Source: Pseudomonas sp. Marseille-Q3773 (GTDB lineage: Bacteria > Pseudomonadota > Gammaproteobacteria > Pseudomonadales > Pseudomonadaceae). Taken from it: a DNA stretch of 64,000 nt. Shown here in pieces: positions 1-8,959 of the stretch. Each line of letters starts with the position of its first letter. Within the stretch, counting starts at the first letter, position 1. The notes beneath the pieces were generated by a model that was not told the DNA's origin, did not search any database, and saw only the letters and a list, made by a program, of their open reading frames with translations. The translations under genes and the position numbers were made by a program. Location of the stretch: assembly GCF_916618955.1 (NCBI RefSeq), contig NZ_OU745390.1, forward strand, positions 2,728,001 through 2,792,000, given 5' to 3'.

Positions 1-1074
1 AACCCAACTTATTACCGGGCGCCGGAACCCGGCAGCGGACGCGATATGGTGCCGATCGAGGCTGGTCGCCGTACAGTGAGCAACTCGATGCGCGAAGCGA
101 CCCTGCGTGCGCTGGGTGTGGACCTGTCACTGCCACTGGAAATCCCCGCAATGCCGCTGGAAAACGCCACCCCCATTCCCGCGAATATCCTGAGTATATG
201 GATTGGCGACCAGGTATTGAGTAGCTCACTACTGGAAAACATCGCCCACAATACGTCACGGCTCGCCGACAGCCGGTATACCTTCAAGCTGTACCTGTCC
301 AGCGCAAATTCCCAGGCCTACGCCGAAAACTTGCGGCTGCTAGGGGAGAAAGCGCCGGGGCTACGCGTGCTGCCACTGGAGCAACAGCCCGCTTTCGAAA
401 CATTCCGTCAGTCACCCTACTACGAGCAGTACCAGGCAGCCTTGACCGGTAACGGCCAGGGCCCCGCGCACTATGCATCCGCAGCCGATGTGCTGCGTTA
501 CCGGTTGCTGCATGCCGAAGGCGGGTTGTACATGGACATCGACGATACCTTGCTGGCACCTGGCGAGTATGCCGAGATGCGCGACGGCAAAGGCCTGGGC
601 AATCCAGGTGAAGCCCTGGACGACGTGGTACTGGCCACGCCGCAGGATGGCATCCTGTTGTTCCCACCGGTGTGCAACGAGAAGATGGCGAACGGAAATA
701 TTTTCAACAACAGCCTGATGGGCAGCCATCCAGGCAACCCGACGCTCGACGCGATCTCCGATGAAATGCTGGCCCGTTTCAGGCAAACGCCCGATTTCTA
801 CGACACCTTGCCAGCTGCCAGCATCGACCCGATTGCTTTCGATACTTATGCCAGGCAGCTTTCAAAAATATCAGGGCCACGCCTGCTGACCGACGTAGTC
901 ACGCGTCGCTTGCCGTACCTGCGTCTGTTGCGGGAGATAGTCAATGCCAACGCCATGAATCAGCGCGGGTTGCGCGCATTCGTCGACCTGCCCCGATACC
1001 GTGCAGCAATGCGAGCGCTGTTGCCACTGGACCGTATCGCCAAGATCGGCGGCAACCAGTCGTGGGTACATTGA
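1..1074 (+). CDS. Toxin-type glycosyltransferase, C-terminal part (5' end outside window)
   Basis: The reading frame is open from base 1 with no stop, so the methionine at base 46 is probably internal and the true start lies upstream. About 357 codons are visible. A segment ILSIWIGDQ is followed by ASAADVLRYRLL and GGLYMDIDDT. This is the arrangement of the sugar-nucleotide site with its DXD motif (DID) in the TcdA/TcdB-type (GT44) and Gly_transf_sug families. In Pseudomonas such domains usually sit in large secreted toxin-like proteins, but that is inference because the N-terminus is missing. It is the only plus-strand gene and converges on the chemotaxis operon. The substrate is unknown. 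Confidence 0.75.
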   Translation, partial: NPTYYRAPEPGSGRDMVPIEAGRRTVSNSMREATLRALGVDLSLPLEIPAMPLENATPIPANILSIWIGDQVLSSSLLENIAHNTSRLADSRYTFKLYLSSANSQAYAENLRLLGEKAPGLRVLPLEQQPAFETFRQSPYYEQYQAALTGNGQGPAHYASAADVLRYRLLHAEGGLYMDIDDTLLAPGEYAEMRDGKGLGNPGEALDDVVLATPQDGILLFPPVCNEKMANGNIFNNSLMGSHPGNPTLDAISDEMLARFRQTPDFYDTLPAASIDPIAFDTYARQLSKISGPRLLTDVVTRRLPYLRLLREIVNANAMNQRGLRAFVDLPRYRAAMRALLPLDRIAKIGGNQSWVH

Positions 1075-1083
1075 GCTGACACA

Positions 1084-1113
1084 CGCCCTCTCAGCTCATT
1101 GGGCAAGAGGGCG
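1084..1113. terminator. Possible hairpin between convergent genes
   Basis: Perfect 8-bp inverted repeat CGCCCTCT/AGAGGGCG with a 14-base loop, in the 55-bp gap between the two convergent genes. There is no clear T-run on either strand, so a terminator role is only suggested by its position. Confidence 0.35.
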
Positions 1114-1129
1114 CGACGTGTGCAGTGAC

Positions 1130-1525
1130 TCAATGCGCCTGGTGCAGCTTTCTCATCAGCTCCGCCTCGGCTTGGGTCAGGCCGCAGCTTTCGGTCAGCT
1201 CGGCCACGCTGGCGCCCATGCTCACCAGCTTGGCGGCCTGGGTGAAGGTGACATTACCGGGGTCGCGCTGCTCCAGCTGCTGGATCCGGTCCGGCAGCGG
1301 GGCAACCGACACGCTCAATGCATGCAGCGCCTCGCCCATGCGCACGGTACCGTTCTGGTAGTCGTCCAGGCGCTTGGCCAGGTCCTTGATGCGTTGGTCA
1401 CGCAACGCATCACCCACGGCCTGCTGCGCGGCGAGCTCGCGCTGGCGCTTGCTGTAGTTGAGGAAAAACCACAGGCTCACAGCCCAGGCCAGCGCCAGGA
1501 AGATGACAGCAACCTCGAGGATCAC
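1130..1525 (-). CDS. DUF2802 membrane protein at the end of the chemotaxis operon
   Basis: 131-aa protein with a GTG start one base after the cheW stop codon, implying translational coupling. Residues about 3-22 form one hydrophobic segment. A charged helical, coiled-coil-like stretch spans 25-60. The C-terminal FTQAAKLVSMGASVAEL...GLTQAEAELM resembles a small helix-turn-helix-like domain, the DUF2802 signature. In Pseudomonas it is the conserved last gene after cheW. Its molecular function is not established. An inner-membrane role linked to the polar chemotaxis or flagellar machinery is inferred from context only. Confidence 0.8.
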   Translation of the reverse strand: MILEVAVIFLALAWAVSLWFFLNYSKRQRELAAQQAVGDALRDQRIKDLAKRLDDYQNGTVRMGEALHALSVSVAPLPDRIQQLEQRDPGNVTFTQAAKLVSMGASVAELTESCGLTQAEAELMRKLHQAH

Positions 1526-1526
1526 C

Positions 1527-2006
1527 TCAGATATTCTCCAGCTCGGACCACTCTTCCTCGGTCATCATCTTGTCCAGTTCCACCAGAATCAGCAGCTCAC
1601 CGTTCTTGTTGCACACGCCCTGGATGAACTTGGCCGACTCCTCGTTGCCCACGTTCGGCGCGGTCTCGATCTCGGACTGGCGCAGGTACACCACCTCGGC
1701 CACGCTGTCGACCAGGATACCGACCACCTGCTTGTCGGCCTCGATGATGACGATGCGGGTGTTGTCGGTGACTTCGGTCGGCATCAGGCCAAAGCGCTGA
1801 CGGGTATCGATCACCGTCACCACGTTGCCACGCAGGTTGATGATGCCCAGCACGTAGCTTGGCGCACCCGGTACCGGGGCGATCTCGGTGTAGCGCAACA
1901 CTTCCTGCACCTGCATCACGTTGATGCCGTAGGACTCATTGTCCAGACGGAAGGTAACCCACTGCAGGATCGGATCTTCGGAACCTTGTGCAGACGACTT
2001 TTTCAT
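1527..2006 (-). CDS. cheW: Chemotaxis adaptor CheW
   Basis: 159-aa single CheW domain that couples chemoreceptors to the CheA kinase in polar arrays. LQWVTFRLDNESYGINVMQV at the N-terminus and YVLGIINLRGNVVTVIDTR in the middle are typical CheW strands. The chosen start is ATG at 2006, with the Shine-Dalgarno-like GAGGGTAGGGGA directly upstream. An in-frame methionine 15 codons earlier (2051) lies within 3 bp of the upstream gene's end and lacks this site. It follows the CheW-like gene by 41 bp and is coupled to the DUF2802 gene downstream. Confidence 0.95.
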   Translation of the reverse strand: MKKSSAQGSEDPILQWVTFRLDNESYGINVMQVQEVLRYTEIAPVPGAPSYVLGIINLRGNVVTVIDTRQRFGLMPTEVTDNTRIVIIEADKQVVGILVDSVAEVVYLRQSEIETAPNVGNEESAKFIQGVCNKNGELLILVELDKMMTEEEWSELENI

Positions 2007-2047
2007 TCCCCTACCCTCAAAATCCGCCACTGGCGGTGTGTTCGGTG

Positions 2048-2938
2048 TCATTGCTGTTTCGCGTGCAGCTGCTTGACCGCGCCGCTGGCGATCAACTCTG
2101 CCAGTGCGGCAACGTCAAGCAGTGCACACATGTGTTCGATAACCGTGCCGGCCAGCCATGGGCGCTGCCCCCGCTGGCTGCGCCACTTGATCTCGGACGG
2201 GTCCAGGCGCAGCGAGCGGCTGACCTGGTGCACGGCCAGCCCCCATTCGTAGCCCTGCACGGAGATCACGTACTGCAGGCCCTGGCGAAAATCGTCGCGG
2301 TAGCGGTCAGGCATCACCCAACGCGCCGTGTCCAGCACCTTCAGGTTGCCGGCCTGGCAGGTCAGGATGCCCAGGAACCAGTCAGGCTGGCCGAACAAGG
2401 GCGTCAGTTCCTGGCCGGCCAGCGAGTAGATCGAGCCCAGGCACACCAGTGGCACCGCCAGGGTCAGGCCGGCGACGTCGAACAACAGGCATTCGAATGG
2501 CTCGGCAGCCCAGGACGGGCGACCATCGACGCTGGTCGGCGGCACGGGCGGGTTAGGTGCCGGCAGGTGCACATCCACCAGTGGCATCGCCACCACGGGA
2601 TGCTCTTCGACCAGTACCGGGATGCTGGCCTCGGCCATGACCTCGTGCTCGACCACCGACACCACCGGGGGCTCCACCGGTATCACGCTGGGCAACACCA
2701 CTGGCACAGGCTCGGCGAACGGCCGCTGCGCGGGGCTCGCGGCCGTCGCGACCGACACTGGCCTGGCCTGCTGCCGGGCATCGCGCGCCTGTTCTTCACG
2801 CACCGCTGCGGCGAACTCGTCTGCCGCGGCTGGCGCAGCGAGCAGCGCGTCGGCCTCGGTGGCGTCCTGCAGCAGACCGTCAAGGTAGGATTGCAGGGCC
2901 ATCTGTGGCCGGCTGCTGGTTTGCCGGGTCTCGGTCAT
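2048..2938 (-). CDS. CheW-domain protein with Ala/Pro-rich N-terminal extension
   Basis: 296 aa. The last ~140 residues form a CheW-type domain (FECLLFDVAGLTLAVPLVCL, then WFLGILTCQAGNLKVLDTARW). The first ~150 residues are low complexity, rich in Ala, Val and Pro, with an N-terminal helix ALQSYLDGLLQ followed by EADALLAA. The ATG start overlaps the TGA of parC (ATGA), so the two are co-translated. This is the second coupling protein conserved after parC in Pseudomonas chemotaxis operons. A role in tethering ParC to the polar array is plausible, since ParC-CheA contacts are known in Vibrio, but is inference here. It is often annotated simply as a CheW domain protein. Confidence 0.85.
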   Translation of the reverse strand: MTETRQTSSRPQMALQSYLDGLLQDATEADALLAAPAAADEFAAAVREEQARDARQQARPVSVATAASPAQRPFAEPVPVVLPSVIPVEPPVVSVVEHEVMAEASIPVLVEEHPVVAMPLVDVHLPAPNPPVPPTSVDGRPSWAAEPFECLLFDVAGLTLAVPLVCLGSIYSLAGQELTPLFGQPDWFLGILTCQAGNLKVLDTARWVMPDRYRDDFRQGLQYVISVQGYEWGLAVHQVSRSLRLDPSEIKWRSQRGQRPWLAGTVIEHMCALLDVAALAELIASGAVKQLHAKQQ

Positions 2939-3726
2939 CAGGCCACCTGCGCCGCAGTCTTGTAGGTAAGCAGGTGCTTGAGCAGCGCCCGGTAGGCCAC
3001 CAGGCCGCGACTCTTGCTGTCGAATTGCGAGGGCGTGACACCCTTGCGGCTGGCATCGCGCAGGCGCGTGTCCACCGGGATATAGCCCGGCCACACATGC
3101 TGGCCATAGCTGTCACGCAGTTGCTTGAGCGTACCCAGCGAGGCCTGGGTACGGCGGTCGAACAGGGTCGGAACGATCTGGTACGGCAACGCCTGCTTGC
3201 GCGAACGGTTGACCATGGCCAGGGTGCCGACCATCCGCTCCAGGCCCTTGACTGCGAGAAATTCGGTTTGCACCGGGATCACCAGCTGCTGGCTGGCGGC
3301 CAGGGCATTGACCATCAGCACGCCGAGCAAAGGTGGGCTGTCGATCAGGGCAAAGTCGAAATCCTGCCACAGCTGCGCCAGACTCTTGGCGATCACCAGG
3401 CCCAGGCCGTTCTGCCCCGGCGACTGGCACTCCAGCACTGCCAGAGCGGTGCTCGACGGCAACAGCGAGATGCGTTCGTCACTGGTAGGCAGCAGCAATT
3501 GCCCGGGCAGCCCCTCCGGGACCACGCCCTTGTGCAGGAACAGGTCGTAGCAGCTGTGCTCCAGGGCATCCGGGTTATGCCCGAAATAGCTGGTCATCGA
3601 GCCGTGCGGGTCGAGGTCGACGACAACCACGCGCTTGCCGGCCTCGGCCAGCAGGCCGGCCAGAGCGATGGTAGTGGTGGTCTTGCCGACGCCACCTTTT
3701 TGATTGGCTACTGCCCAGACTCTCAT
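2938..3726 (-). CDS. parC: ParA-family ATPase ParC, polar positioning of chemotaxis proteins
   Basis: 262-aa MinD/ParA-type ATPase. The deviant Walker A motif NQKGGVGKTTT is near residues 7-17. VVVVDLDPHG supplies the second acidic site, and DFALIDSPP is the Walker B-like strand. ParA-like proteins inside flagellar chemotaxis operons (ParC in Vibrio and Pseudomonas) localise CheA/CheW arrays to the cell pole. The start is ATG at 3726; an adjacent TTG would add one residue. It is separated from motD by 217 bp carrying a REP pair, so it may have its own promoter, although none is clear in the sequence. The stop overlaps the next gene's start. Confidence 0.9.
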   Translation of the reverse strand: MRVWAVANQKGGVGKTTTTIALAGLLAEAGKRVVVVDLDPHGSMTSYFGHNPDALEHSCYDLFLHKGVVPEGLPGQLLLPTSDERISLLPSSTALAVLECQSPGQNGLGLVIAKSLAQLWQDFDFALIDSPPLLGVLMVNALAASQQLVIPVQTEFLAVKGLERMVGTLAMVNRSRKQALPYQIVPTLFDRRTQASLGTLKQLRDSYGQHVWPGYIPVDTRLRDASRKGVTPSQFDSKSRGLVAYRALLKHLLTYKTAAQVA

Positions 3727-3809
3727 CAAGCAAACTCTATCTATTGATTAGGCAGGCACACTGCCCGGGGCAACTGTCTTGCGCAACATCCGAAAGCTCG
3801 CGCGATCAG

Positions 3810-3894
3810 TGTGGGAGCGGGTTTACCCGCGAACACCGGCGCAGCCGGTGCCATGCACCGTGTCACCTTCTTCGCGGGTGAACCCGCTCCCACA
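3810..3894. repeat. REP doublet (inverted pair) between motD and parC
   Basis: Arms TGTGGGAGCGGGTTTACCCG at 3810 (continuing CGAA) and the inverted copy TTCGCGGGTGAACCCGCTCC at 3871 (continuing CACA). The copies differ at one base and are separated by ~37 bp. This is the common short extragenic palindrome of P. putida-group genomes in its inverted doublet (REPIN) form. It can fold into a long hairpin in the transcript 3' of motD. Confidence 0.9.
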
Positions 3895-3943
3895 GAGGAC
3901 CGCGCTACATTCAACTACCTGGCAGCGTCGGGGAATTGACGGA

Positions 3944-4801
3944 TCACTGCCCCGCCACCGTTGCTGGCGTTGCTGGTGCACTTTGTGTGCCAGCCCGGCG
4001 CAGTGCCGCATCCGGCTTGGCATTGGCGCTACCCGAGCCGGTCAGGCTGCGGCGTACTTCGAGGTTGCGGGAAATCACCAGCACCACCCGACGGTTGCGC
4101 GCGCGGCCTTCAGCCGTGTCGTTGCTGGCCACCGGCTGGTACTCGCCGTAGCCCACCGAGGCCATGCGCGCCGGGTCGACGCCTTCCATGGCCAGCAGGC
4201 GCACGATGCTCGCCGCCCGCGCTGACGACAGCTCCCAGTTAGTCGGGTACTGCGCGGTGCGGATCGGCAGATTGTCGGTAAAACCTTCGACGTGCACCGG
4301 GTTGGCGAACGGTTTGAGAATGCCGGCCACCTTCTCGATGATGGCGAACGCCTGGTCGCTGGGCATGGCATCACCACTGCCGAACAGCAACGAGGAATTG
4401 AGCTCGATCTCGATCCACAATTCATTGCCGCGTACGGTCATCTGGTCGCTGCTGATCAGGTCGCCAAAGGCATCGCGCACGTCATCGCTGATGGTCTTCA
4501 GCGGGTCGCTGCTGGTCGCCGCCAGGCCCGCTTCGGTCTGTTCGCTGTCCTTGACCAACGGCTCGGCCGGGCGCACGCTCAGCGGCCGCTCGTCGCCGAT
4601 GGGGATCGGCTTCATGCTGCGCTCGGGGTCGTTGAAGACGCCGAGCAAGGCCTGGGAAATGACCTTGTACTTGCCCTCGTTGATCGAGGAAATCGAGTAC
4701 ATCACCACGAAGAAGGCGAACAGCAAGGTGATGAAGTCGGCGTACGACACCAGCCAGCGTTCGTGGTTTTCGTGTTCCTCGGCATGACGACGGCGACGCA
4801 T
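3944..4801 (-). CDS. motD: Flagellar stator protein MotD (MotB family)
   Basis: 285-aa MotB-type stator subunit. A single transmembrane helix at about 17-38 contains the proton-binding aspartate D22 in SYADFITLLFAFF. The C-terminal OmpA-like peptidoglycan-binding domain (about 150-265) includes VEGFTDNLPI and NWELSSARA. MotD pairs with MotC. In Pseudomonas the MotCD stator coexists with MotAB and supports swarming or high-load rotation. The gene begins 3 bp after the motC stop. The C-terminal tail after the OmpA domain is Ala/Pro-rich. A REP doublet lies downstream. Confidence 0.95.
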   Translation of the reverse strand: MRRRRHAEEHENHERWLVSYADFITLLFAFFVVMYSISSINEGKYKVISQALLGVFNDPERSMKPIPIGDERPLSVRPAEPLVKDSEQTEAGLAATSSDPLKTISDDVRDAFGDLISSDQMTVRGNELWIEIELNSSLLFGSGDAMPSDQAFAIIEKVAGILKPFANPVHVEGFTDNLPIRTAQYPTNWELSSARAASIVRLLAMEGVDPARMASVGYGEYQPVASNDTAEGRARNRRVVLVISRNLEVRRSLTGSGSANAKPDAALRRAGTQSAPATPATVAGQ

Positions 4802-4804
4802 GGG

Positions 4805-5545
4805 TTACTCCATGAAGCCTTGCAGCTTCAGCTCGATAGAGCGTGGGTTCTCGCCTTCGGCAATTGACAGCAAGCCTTCGAGCAGCATCTCGCGGTAGCG
4901 CGACTGGCGCATGACGGTAGCCTTCAGCTTGCTGGCGACCGGCAGCAACACCAGGTTGGCGCTGGCCACGCCGTAGATGGTGGCGACGAAGGCCACGGCG
5001 ATGCCGTTGCCCAGCTGCGACGGGTCGGCCAGGTTGCCCATCACGTGGATCAGGCCCATCACCGCACCGATGATGCCGATGGTCGGTGCGTAGCCGCCCA
5101 TGCTCTCGAATACCTTGGCGGCCTGGATATCACGGCTTTCCTGGGTCAGGAAATCGACTTCGAGGATGCTGCGGATGGCCTCCGGCTCAGCGCCATCCAC
5201 CAACAGTTGCAGGCCCTTGCGGGCATACGGGTCGGGTTCGGCATCGGCCACCCCTTCCAGCCCCAGAAGGCCTTCCTTGCGTGCCGTCAGGCTCCAGTTG
5301 ACCACGCGGTCGATGCCGCCGGCCAGGTCGACCCGTGGCGGAAACAGGATCCAGCGCAGGATCTGCAAGGCGCGTTTGAACGACGCCAACGGCGACTGCA
5401 GCAAAGCCGCCGCCAGGGTGCCGCCCAGCACGATCAGCGCCGCAGGGCCATTGATCAGCGCGCCGACATGGCCGCCTTCGAGGAAGTTGCCACCGACGAT
5501 GGCAACAAAAGCGAGGATCAGGCCGATCAGGCTCAGCACGTCCAT
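4805..5545 (-). CDS. motC: Flagellar stator protein MotC (MotA family)
   Basis: 246-aa MotA/ExbB-type proton channel subunit. The first two hydrophobic segments (about 4-20 and 30-50) are followed by a cytoplasmic loop that contacts FliG and by two further helices (about 145-165 and 180-200) with GGYAPTIGIIGAVMGLIHVM. The ATG at 5545 overlaps the cheB stop (ATGA), so I prefer it to an in-frame GTG three codons earlier. It forms the stator with MotD just downstream. Confidence 0.95.
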   Translation of the reverse strand: MDVLSLIGLILAFVAIVGGNFLEGGHVGALINGPAALIVLGGTLAAALLQSPLASFKRALQILRWILFPPRVDLAGGIDRVVNWSLTARKEGLLGLEGVADAEPDPYARKGLQLLVDGAEPEAIRSILEVDFLTQESRDIQAAKVFESMGGYAPTIGIIGAVMGLIHVMGNLADPSQLGNGIAVAFVATIYGVASANLVLLPVASKLKATVMRQSRYREMLLEGLLSIAEGENPRSIELKLQGFME

Positions 5546-6657
5546 CAGACGCACGCCTCCACCAGGTGCTTGCCGATTTCGTCCAGGCTGTACACCGCGT
5601 CGGCAAGGTTGGCCTTGACGATGGCCATGGGCATGCCATAGATCACGCAGCTGGCTTCATCCTGGGCCCACACCGTGCTGCCGCCCTGTTTGAGCAGGCG
5701 TGCACCTTCACGGCCATCGGCGCCCATGCCGGTGAGCACCACCGACAGCACCTTGTCGCCATACGACTTGGCCGCCGAGCCGAAGGTGATGTCCACGCAC
5801 GGCTTGTAGTTCAGGCGCTCGTCGCCGGGCAGGATCTTCACTGCGCCACGGCCGTCGATCATCATCTGCTTGCCACCCGGCGCCAGCAGCGCCAGGCCAG
5901 GGCGCAGCAGGTCGCCATCCTCGGCTTCCTTGACGCTGATGCGGCACAGTTTGTCGAGGCGTTCGGCAAAGGCCTTGGTGAATGCCGCAGGCATGTGCTG
6001 GATCAGCACGATCGGTGCCGGGAAGTTGGCGGGCAGCTGGGTCAGCACCCGTTGCAGGGCCACCGGGCCACCGGTGGAAGTGCCGATGGCCACCAGCTTG
6101 TAAGGCTTGCGCTTGGGCGCCGGTGAATGTGCTGTCGCTGCGGCCGGGGCCGTCACCCGGGCAGGCACGGCAGTGCGCGCCGGGGCCGGGCTGGCGAAGT
6201 TGCTGGCAGGCGTCGGCGTGGCTACTGGCGCCGGGCTGGCGTAGCTGCCAAAGCGGCGGTTGCTGCGGGAAATGGTATGCACCTTCTCGCATAGCAGCTG
6301 CTTGACCTTGTCAGGGTTGCGCGAGATGTCCTCGAAGTTTTTCGGCAGGTAGTCCACCGCGCCGGCATCCAACGCATCAAGGGTGACCCGGGCGCCTTCA
6401 TGGGTCAGCGACGAGAACATCAACACCGGCGTCGGGCAGCGCTGCATGATGTGCCGCACCGCCGTGATGCCGTCCATCATGGGCATTTCGTAGTCCATGG
6501 TGATGACATCGGGCTTGAGCGCCAGCGCCTGGTCGATTGCTTCCCTGCCGTTGGTCGCGGTACCCACCACCTGGATCGTTGGATCCGCCGAGAGGATTTC
6601 CGAGACGCGGCGGCGGAAGAAACCGGAATCATCCACCACCAGGACCTTGACTGCCAT
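5545..6657 (-). CDS. cheB: Chemotaxis methylesterase/deamidase CheB
   Basis: 370 aa. The N-terminal receiver domain has acidic D9-D10 and the phospho-acceptor D55 ([13 protein letters not shown]). A Pro/Ala-rich linker spans about 135-175. The C-terminal methylesterase domain carries catalytic Ser in [10 protein letters not shown], His in IQHMPAAF and Asp in GMGADG. It removes receptor methyl groups for adaptation. The ATG at 6657 has CGGAG upstream and was chosen over a GTG two codons earlier. No cheR lies in this window, so the paired methyltransferase must be encoded elsewhere. Confidence 0.96.
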   Translation of the reverse strand: MAVKVLVVDDSGFFRRRVSEILSADPTIQVVGTATNGREAIDQALALKPDVITMDYEMPMMDGITAVRHIMQRCPTPVLMFSSLTHEGARVTLDALDAGAVDYLPKNFEDISRNPDKVKQLLCEKVHTISRSNRRFGSYASPAPVATPTPASNFASPAPARTAVPARVTAPAAATAHSPAPKRKPYKLVAIGTSTGGPVALQRVLTQLPANFPAPIVLIQHMPAAFTKAFAERLDKLCRISVKEAEDGDLLRPGLALLAPGGKQMMIDGRGAVKILPGDERLNYKPCVDITFGSAAKSYGDKVLSVVLTGMGADGREGARLLKQGGSTVWAQDEASCVIYGMPMAIVKANLADAVYSLDEIGKHLVEACV

Positions 6658-6703
6658 AAACACTCCGTTAGGCGGCGCAGCCCGCCAGGGTGCGCCACCG
6701 AAA

Positions 6704-8947
6704 TCAAATACGCCGTGCGGCGTAACGCTTGAGCATGCTCGGGACGTCGAGAATCAACGCGATGCGACCGTCGCCGGTGATGGTGGCCCCGGACATGCCC
6801 GGAGTGCCCTGCAGCATCTTGCCCAGCGGCTTGATTACCACTTCTTCCTGGCCAACCAGTTGATCGACGACAAAGCCGATGCGCTGGGTGCCGACCGAGA
6901 GGATCACCACATGGCCTTCGTGCTGCTCTTCGTGCACCTGGCCCTGGACCAGCCAGCGCTTGAGGTAGAACAGCGGCAATGCCTTGTCGCGCACGATCAC
7001 CACTTCCTGGCCGTCGACCACATTGGTGCGCGACAGGTCGAGATGGAAGATCTCGTTGACGTTGACCAGCGGGAAGGCAAACGCCTGGTTGCCCAGCATC
7101 ACCATCAGCGTAGGCATGATCGCCAAGGTCAGCGGCACCTTGATGACGATCTTCGAGCCCTGGCCCTTGGCCGAGAAGATGTTGATCGAGCCGTTGAGCT
7201 GGGAGATCTTGGTCTTCACCACGTCCATGCCGACACCACGGCCAGACACGTCGGAAATCTCCGTCTTGGTCGAGAAGCCCGGGGCGAAGATCAGGTTGTA
7301 GCAATCCGACTCGCTGAGGCGCTCGGCGGCGTCCTTGTCCATCAGACCCTTTTCCACGGCCTTGGCGCGCAGGATGTTGGGGTCCATGCCCTTGCCGTCG
7401 TCAGAGATCGACAACAGGATGTGGTCGCCTTCCTGTTCGGCCGACAGCACCACCCGGCCGGTACGTGGCTTGCCAGCGGCCTCGCGCTCCTCGGGCATTT
7501 CCACACCGTGGTCGACCGCGTTGCGCACCAGGTGCACCAGTGGGTCGGCCAGGGCTTCGACCAGGTTCTTGTCGAGGTCGGTGTCTTCCCCGACCAGCTC
7601 CAGGTTGATTTCTTTCTTCAACTGCCGGGCCAGGTCACGCACCAGGCGCGGGAAGCGGCCGAAGACTTTCTTGATCGGCTGCATGCGGGTTTTCATCACC
7701 GCAGTCTGCAGGTCGGCGGTGACCACGTCGAGGTTCGACACGGCCTTGGACATGGCTTCATCGCCGCTGTTCAGGCCCAGGCGCACCAGGCGGTTACGCA
7801 CCAGCACCAGTTCGCCGACCATGTTCATGATCTCGTCCAGGCGCGCGGTGTCGACCCGCACGGTGGTTTCCGCTTCGCTGGCAGCGTGCTTGTCGGCAGC
7901 CGGGGCCGGCGCGCGTGGCGCTGCGGCAGGCTTGCTGGCAGGTGCCGGCGCAGGCGCAGCAGCTGCAGCAGGTTTGGCCACCGGCTGGCTGTCGGCCTTG
8001 GGCGCTACCGGCGCCTGCACCTTGGCTGCGGCAGGGGCTTCGGCAGCGACCACTTCGCCGCTGAACTTGCCCTTGCCGTGCAACTGGTCCAGCAGCGCCT
8101 CGAACTCGTGCTCGCTGATTTCGTCGCCACCGGCAGCGGGCTCGACAGCGGCAGGCGCCGGTGCCTTGGCCGCAGGCAAGGCATCGGCCTGGAACGTGCC
8201 CTTGCCATGCAACTGGTCGAGCAGCGATTCGAATTCGGCGTCGGTAATTTCGTCGCTGGCCGCTTCCGGCGCACTGGCAACCGCTGGCGCGGCAAGCTCG
8301 GCACTGAACTGGCCTTTGCCGTGCAACTGGTCAAGCAGCGATTCGAACTCGGCATCGGTGATTTCGTCACCTTCAGTGCTGACAGCGCTGACGGTCTCGC
8401 CGTGCAGCTGGTCTTCGGCCGCTGCCTGGGCCTTCACCGCATCGAGCGAATCGAGCAACTGCTCGAACTCGCTGTCGGTGATGTCCGGCTCCCCGGCGGC
8501 AGCCTCGACAACCGGCTCCGGCGCTGCAGCGGCAGGCGCTTGGGCTTCTTGCGCAGCACCCGGCTCGGCCAGACGCGACAAAGCCGCCAGCAGCTCAGGG
8601 GTGGCCGGGGTCACTTCGCTGCGCTCGCGCACCTGGCCAAACATGCTGTTGACCGTATCCAGTGCCTCGAGCACCACGTCCATCAGTTCCGCATCGACCC
8701 GGCGCTCACCCTTGCGCAGGATATCGAAGACGTTCTCGGCGATATGGCAGCACTCCACCAGCTCGTTCAGCTGGAGGAAGCCGGCGCCCCCTTTTACAGT
8801 GTGGAAACCGCGAAAGATCGCATTGAGCAGGTCGGCATCGTCGGGTCGGCTTTCCAGCTCGACCAGTTGCTCGGACAGTTGCTCAAGAATTTCGCCGGCT
8901 TCTACCAGGAAATCCTGGAGGATTTCTTCATCGGCGCCGAAGCTCAT
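6704..8947 (-). CDS. cheA: Chemotaxis histidine kinase CheA
   Basis: 747 aa. The P1 Hpt domain has phospho-acceptor H49 in [13 protein letters not shown]. The Ala/Pro-rich linker (about 125-355) contains three near-identical copies of [23 protein letters not shown] sequence (about 194-212, 232-250, 275-293) and a degenerate fourth (about 155-171). P3 dimerisation, P4 ATPase (N-box [10 protein letters not shown], then ISDDGKGMD and GRGVGMDVV) and a CheW-like P5 domain follow. It phosphorylates CheY and CheB. No canonical globular P2 is obvious, and the repeats may replace it (inference). Start is ATG at 8947; an adjacent TTG is rejected. It follows cheZ by 12 bp. Confidence 0.97.
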   Translation of the reverse strand: MSFGADEEILQDFLVEAGEILEQLSEQLVELESRPDDADLLNAIFRGFHTVKGGAGFLQLNELVECCHIAENVFDILRKGERRVDAELMDVVLEALDTVNSMFGQVRERSEVTPATPELLAALSRLAEPGAAQEAQAPAAAAPEPVVEAAAGEPDITDSEFEQLLDSLDAVKAQAAAEDQLHGETVSAVSTEGDEITDAEFESLLDQLHGKGQFSAELAAPAVASAPEAASDEITDAEFESLLDQLHGKGTFQADALPAAKAPAPAAVEPAAGGDEISEHEFEALLDQLHGKGKFSGEVVAAEAPAAAKVQAPVAPKADSQPVAKPAAAAAPAPAPASKPAAAPRAPAPAADKHAASEAETTVRVDTARLDEIMNMVGELVLVRNRLVRLGLNSGDEAMSKAVSNLDVVTADLQTAVMKTRMQPIKKVFGRFPRLVRDLARQLKKEINLELVGEDTDLDKNLVEALADPLVHLVRNAVDHGVEMPEEREAAGKPRTGRVVLSAEQEGDHILLSISDDGKGMDPNILRAKAVEKGLMDKDAAERLSESDCYNLIFAPGFSTKTEISDVSGRGVGMDVVKTKISQLNGSINIFSAKGQGSKIVIKVPLTLAIMPTLMVMLGNQAFAFPLVNVNEIFHLDLSRTNVVDGQEVVIVRDKALPLFYLKRWLVQGQVHEEQHEGHVVILSVGTQRIGFVVDQLVGQEEVVIKPLGKMLQGTPGMSGATITGDGRIALILDVPSMLKRYAARRI
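8057..8495 (-). repeat. In-frame tandem repeats in the CheA linker
   Basis: Three DNA copies of roughly 57-75 bp encode (D/E)[21 protein letters not shown] units. A fourth, weaker copy ([17 protein letters not shown]) lies nearer the P1 domain. The copies are separated by Ala/Pro-rich spacers. They are coding repeats, not an intergenic element. Confidence 0.85.
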
Positions 8948-8959
8948 CAAAGGTGCTCC

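Noticed and set aside
8057..8495. Regular repeats that could suggest a CRISPR-like array
   Set aside because: They are in frame within cheA, encode a conserved peptide, and the spacers are Ala/Pro-coding.
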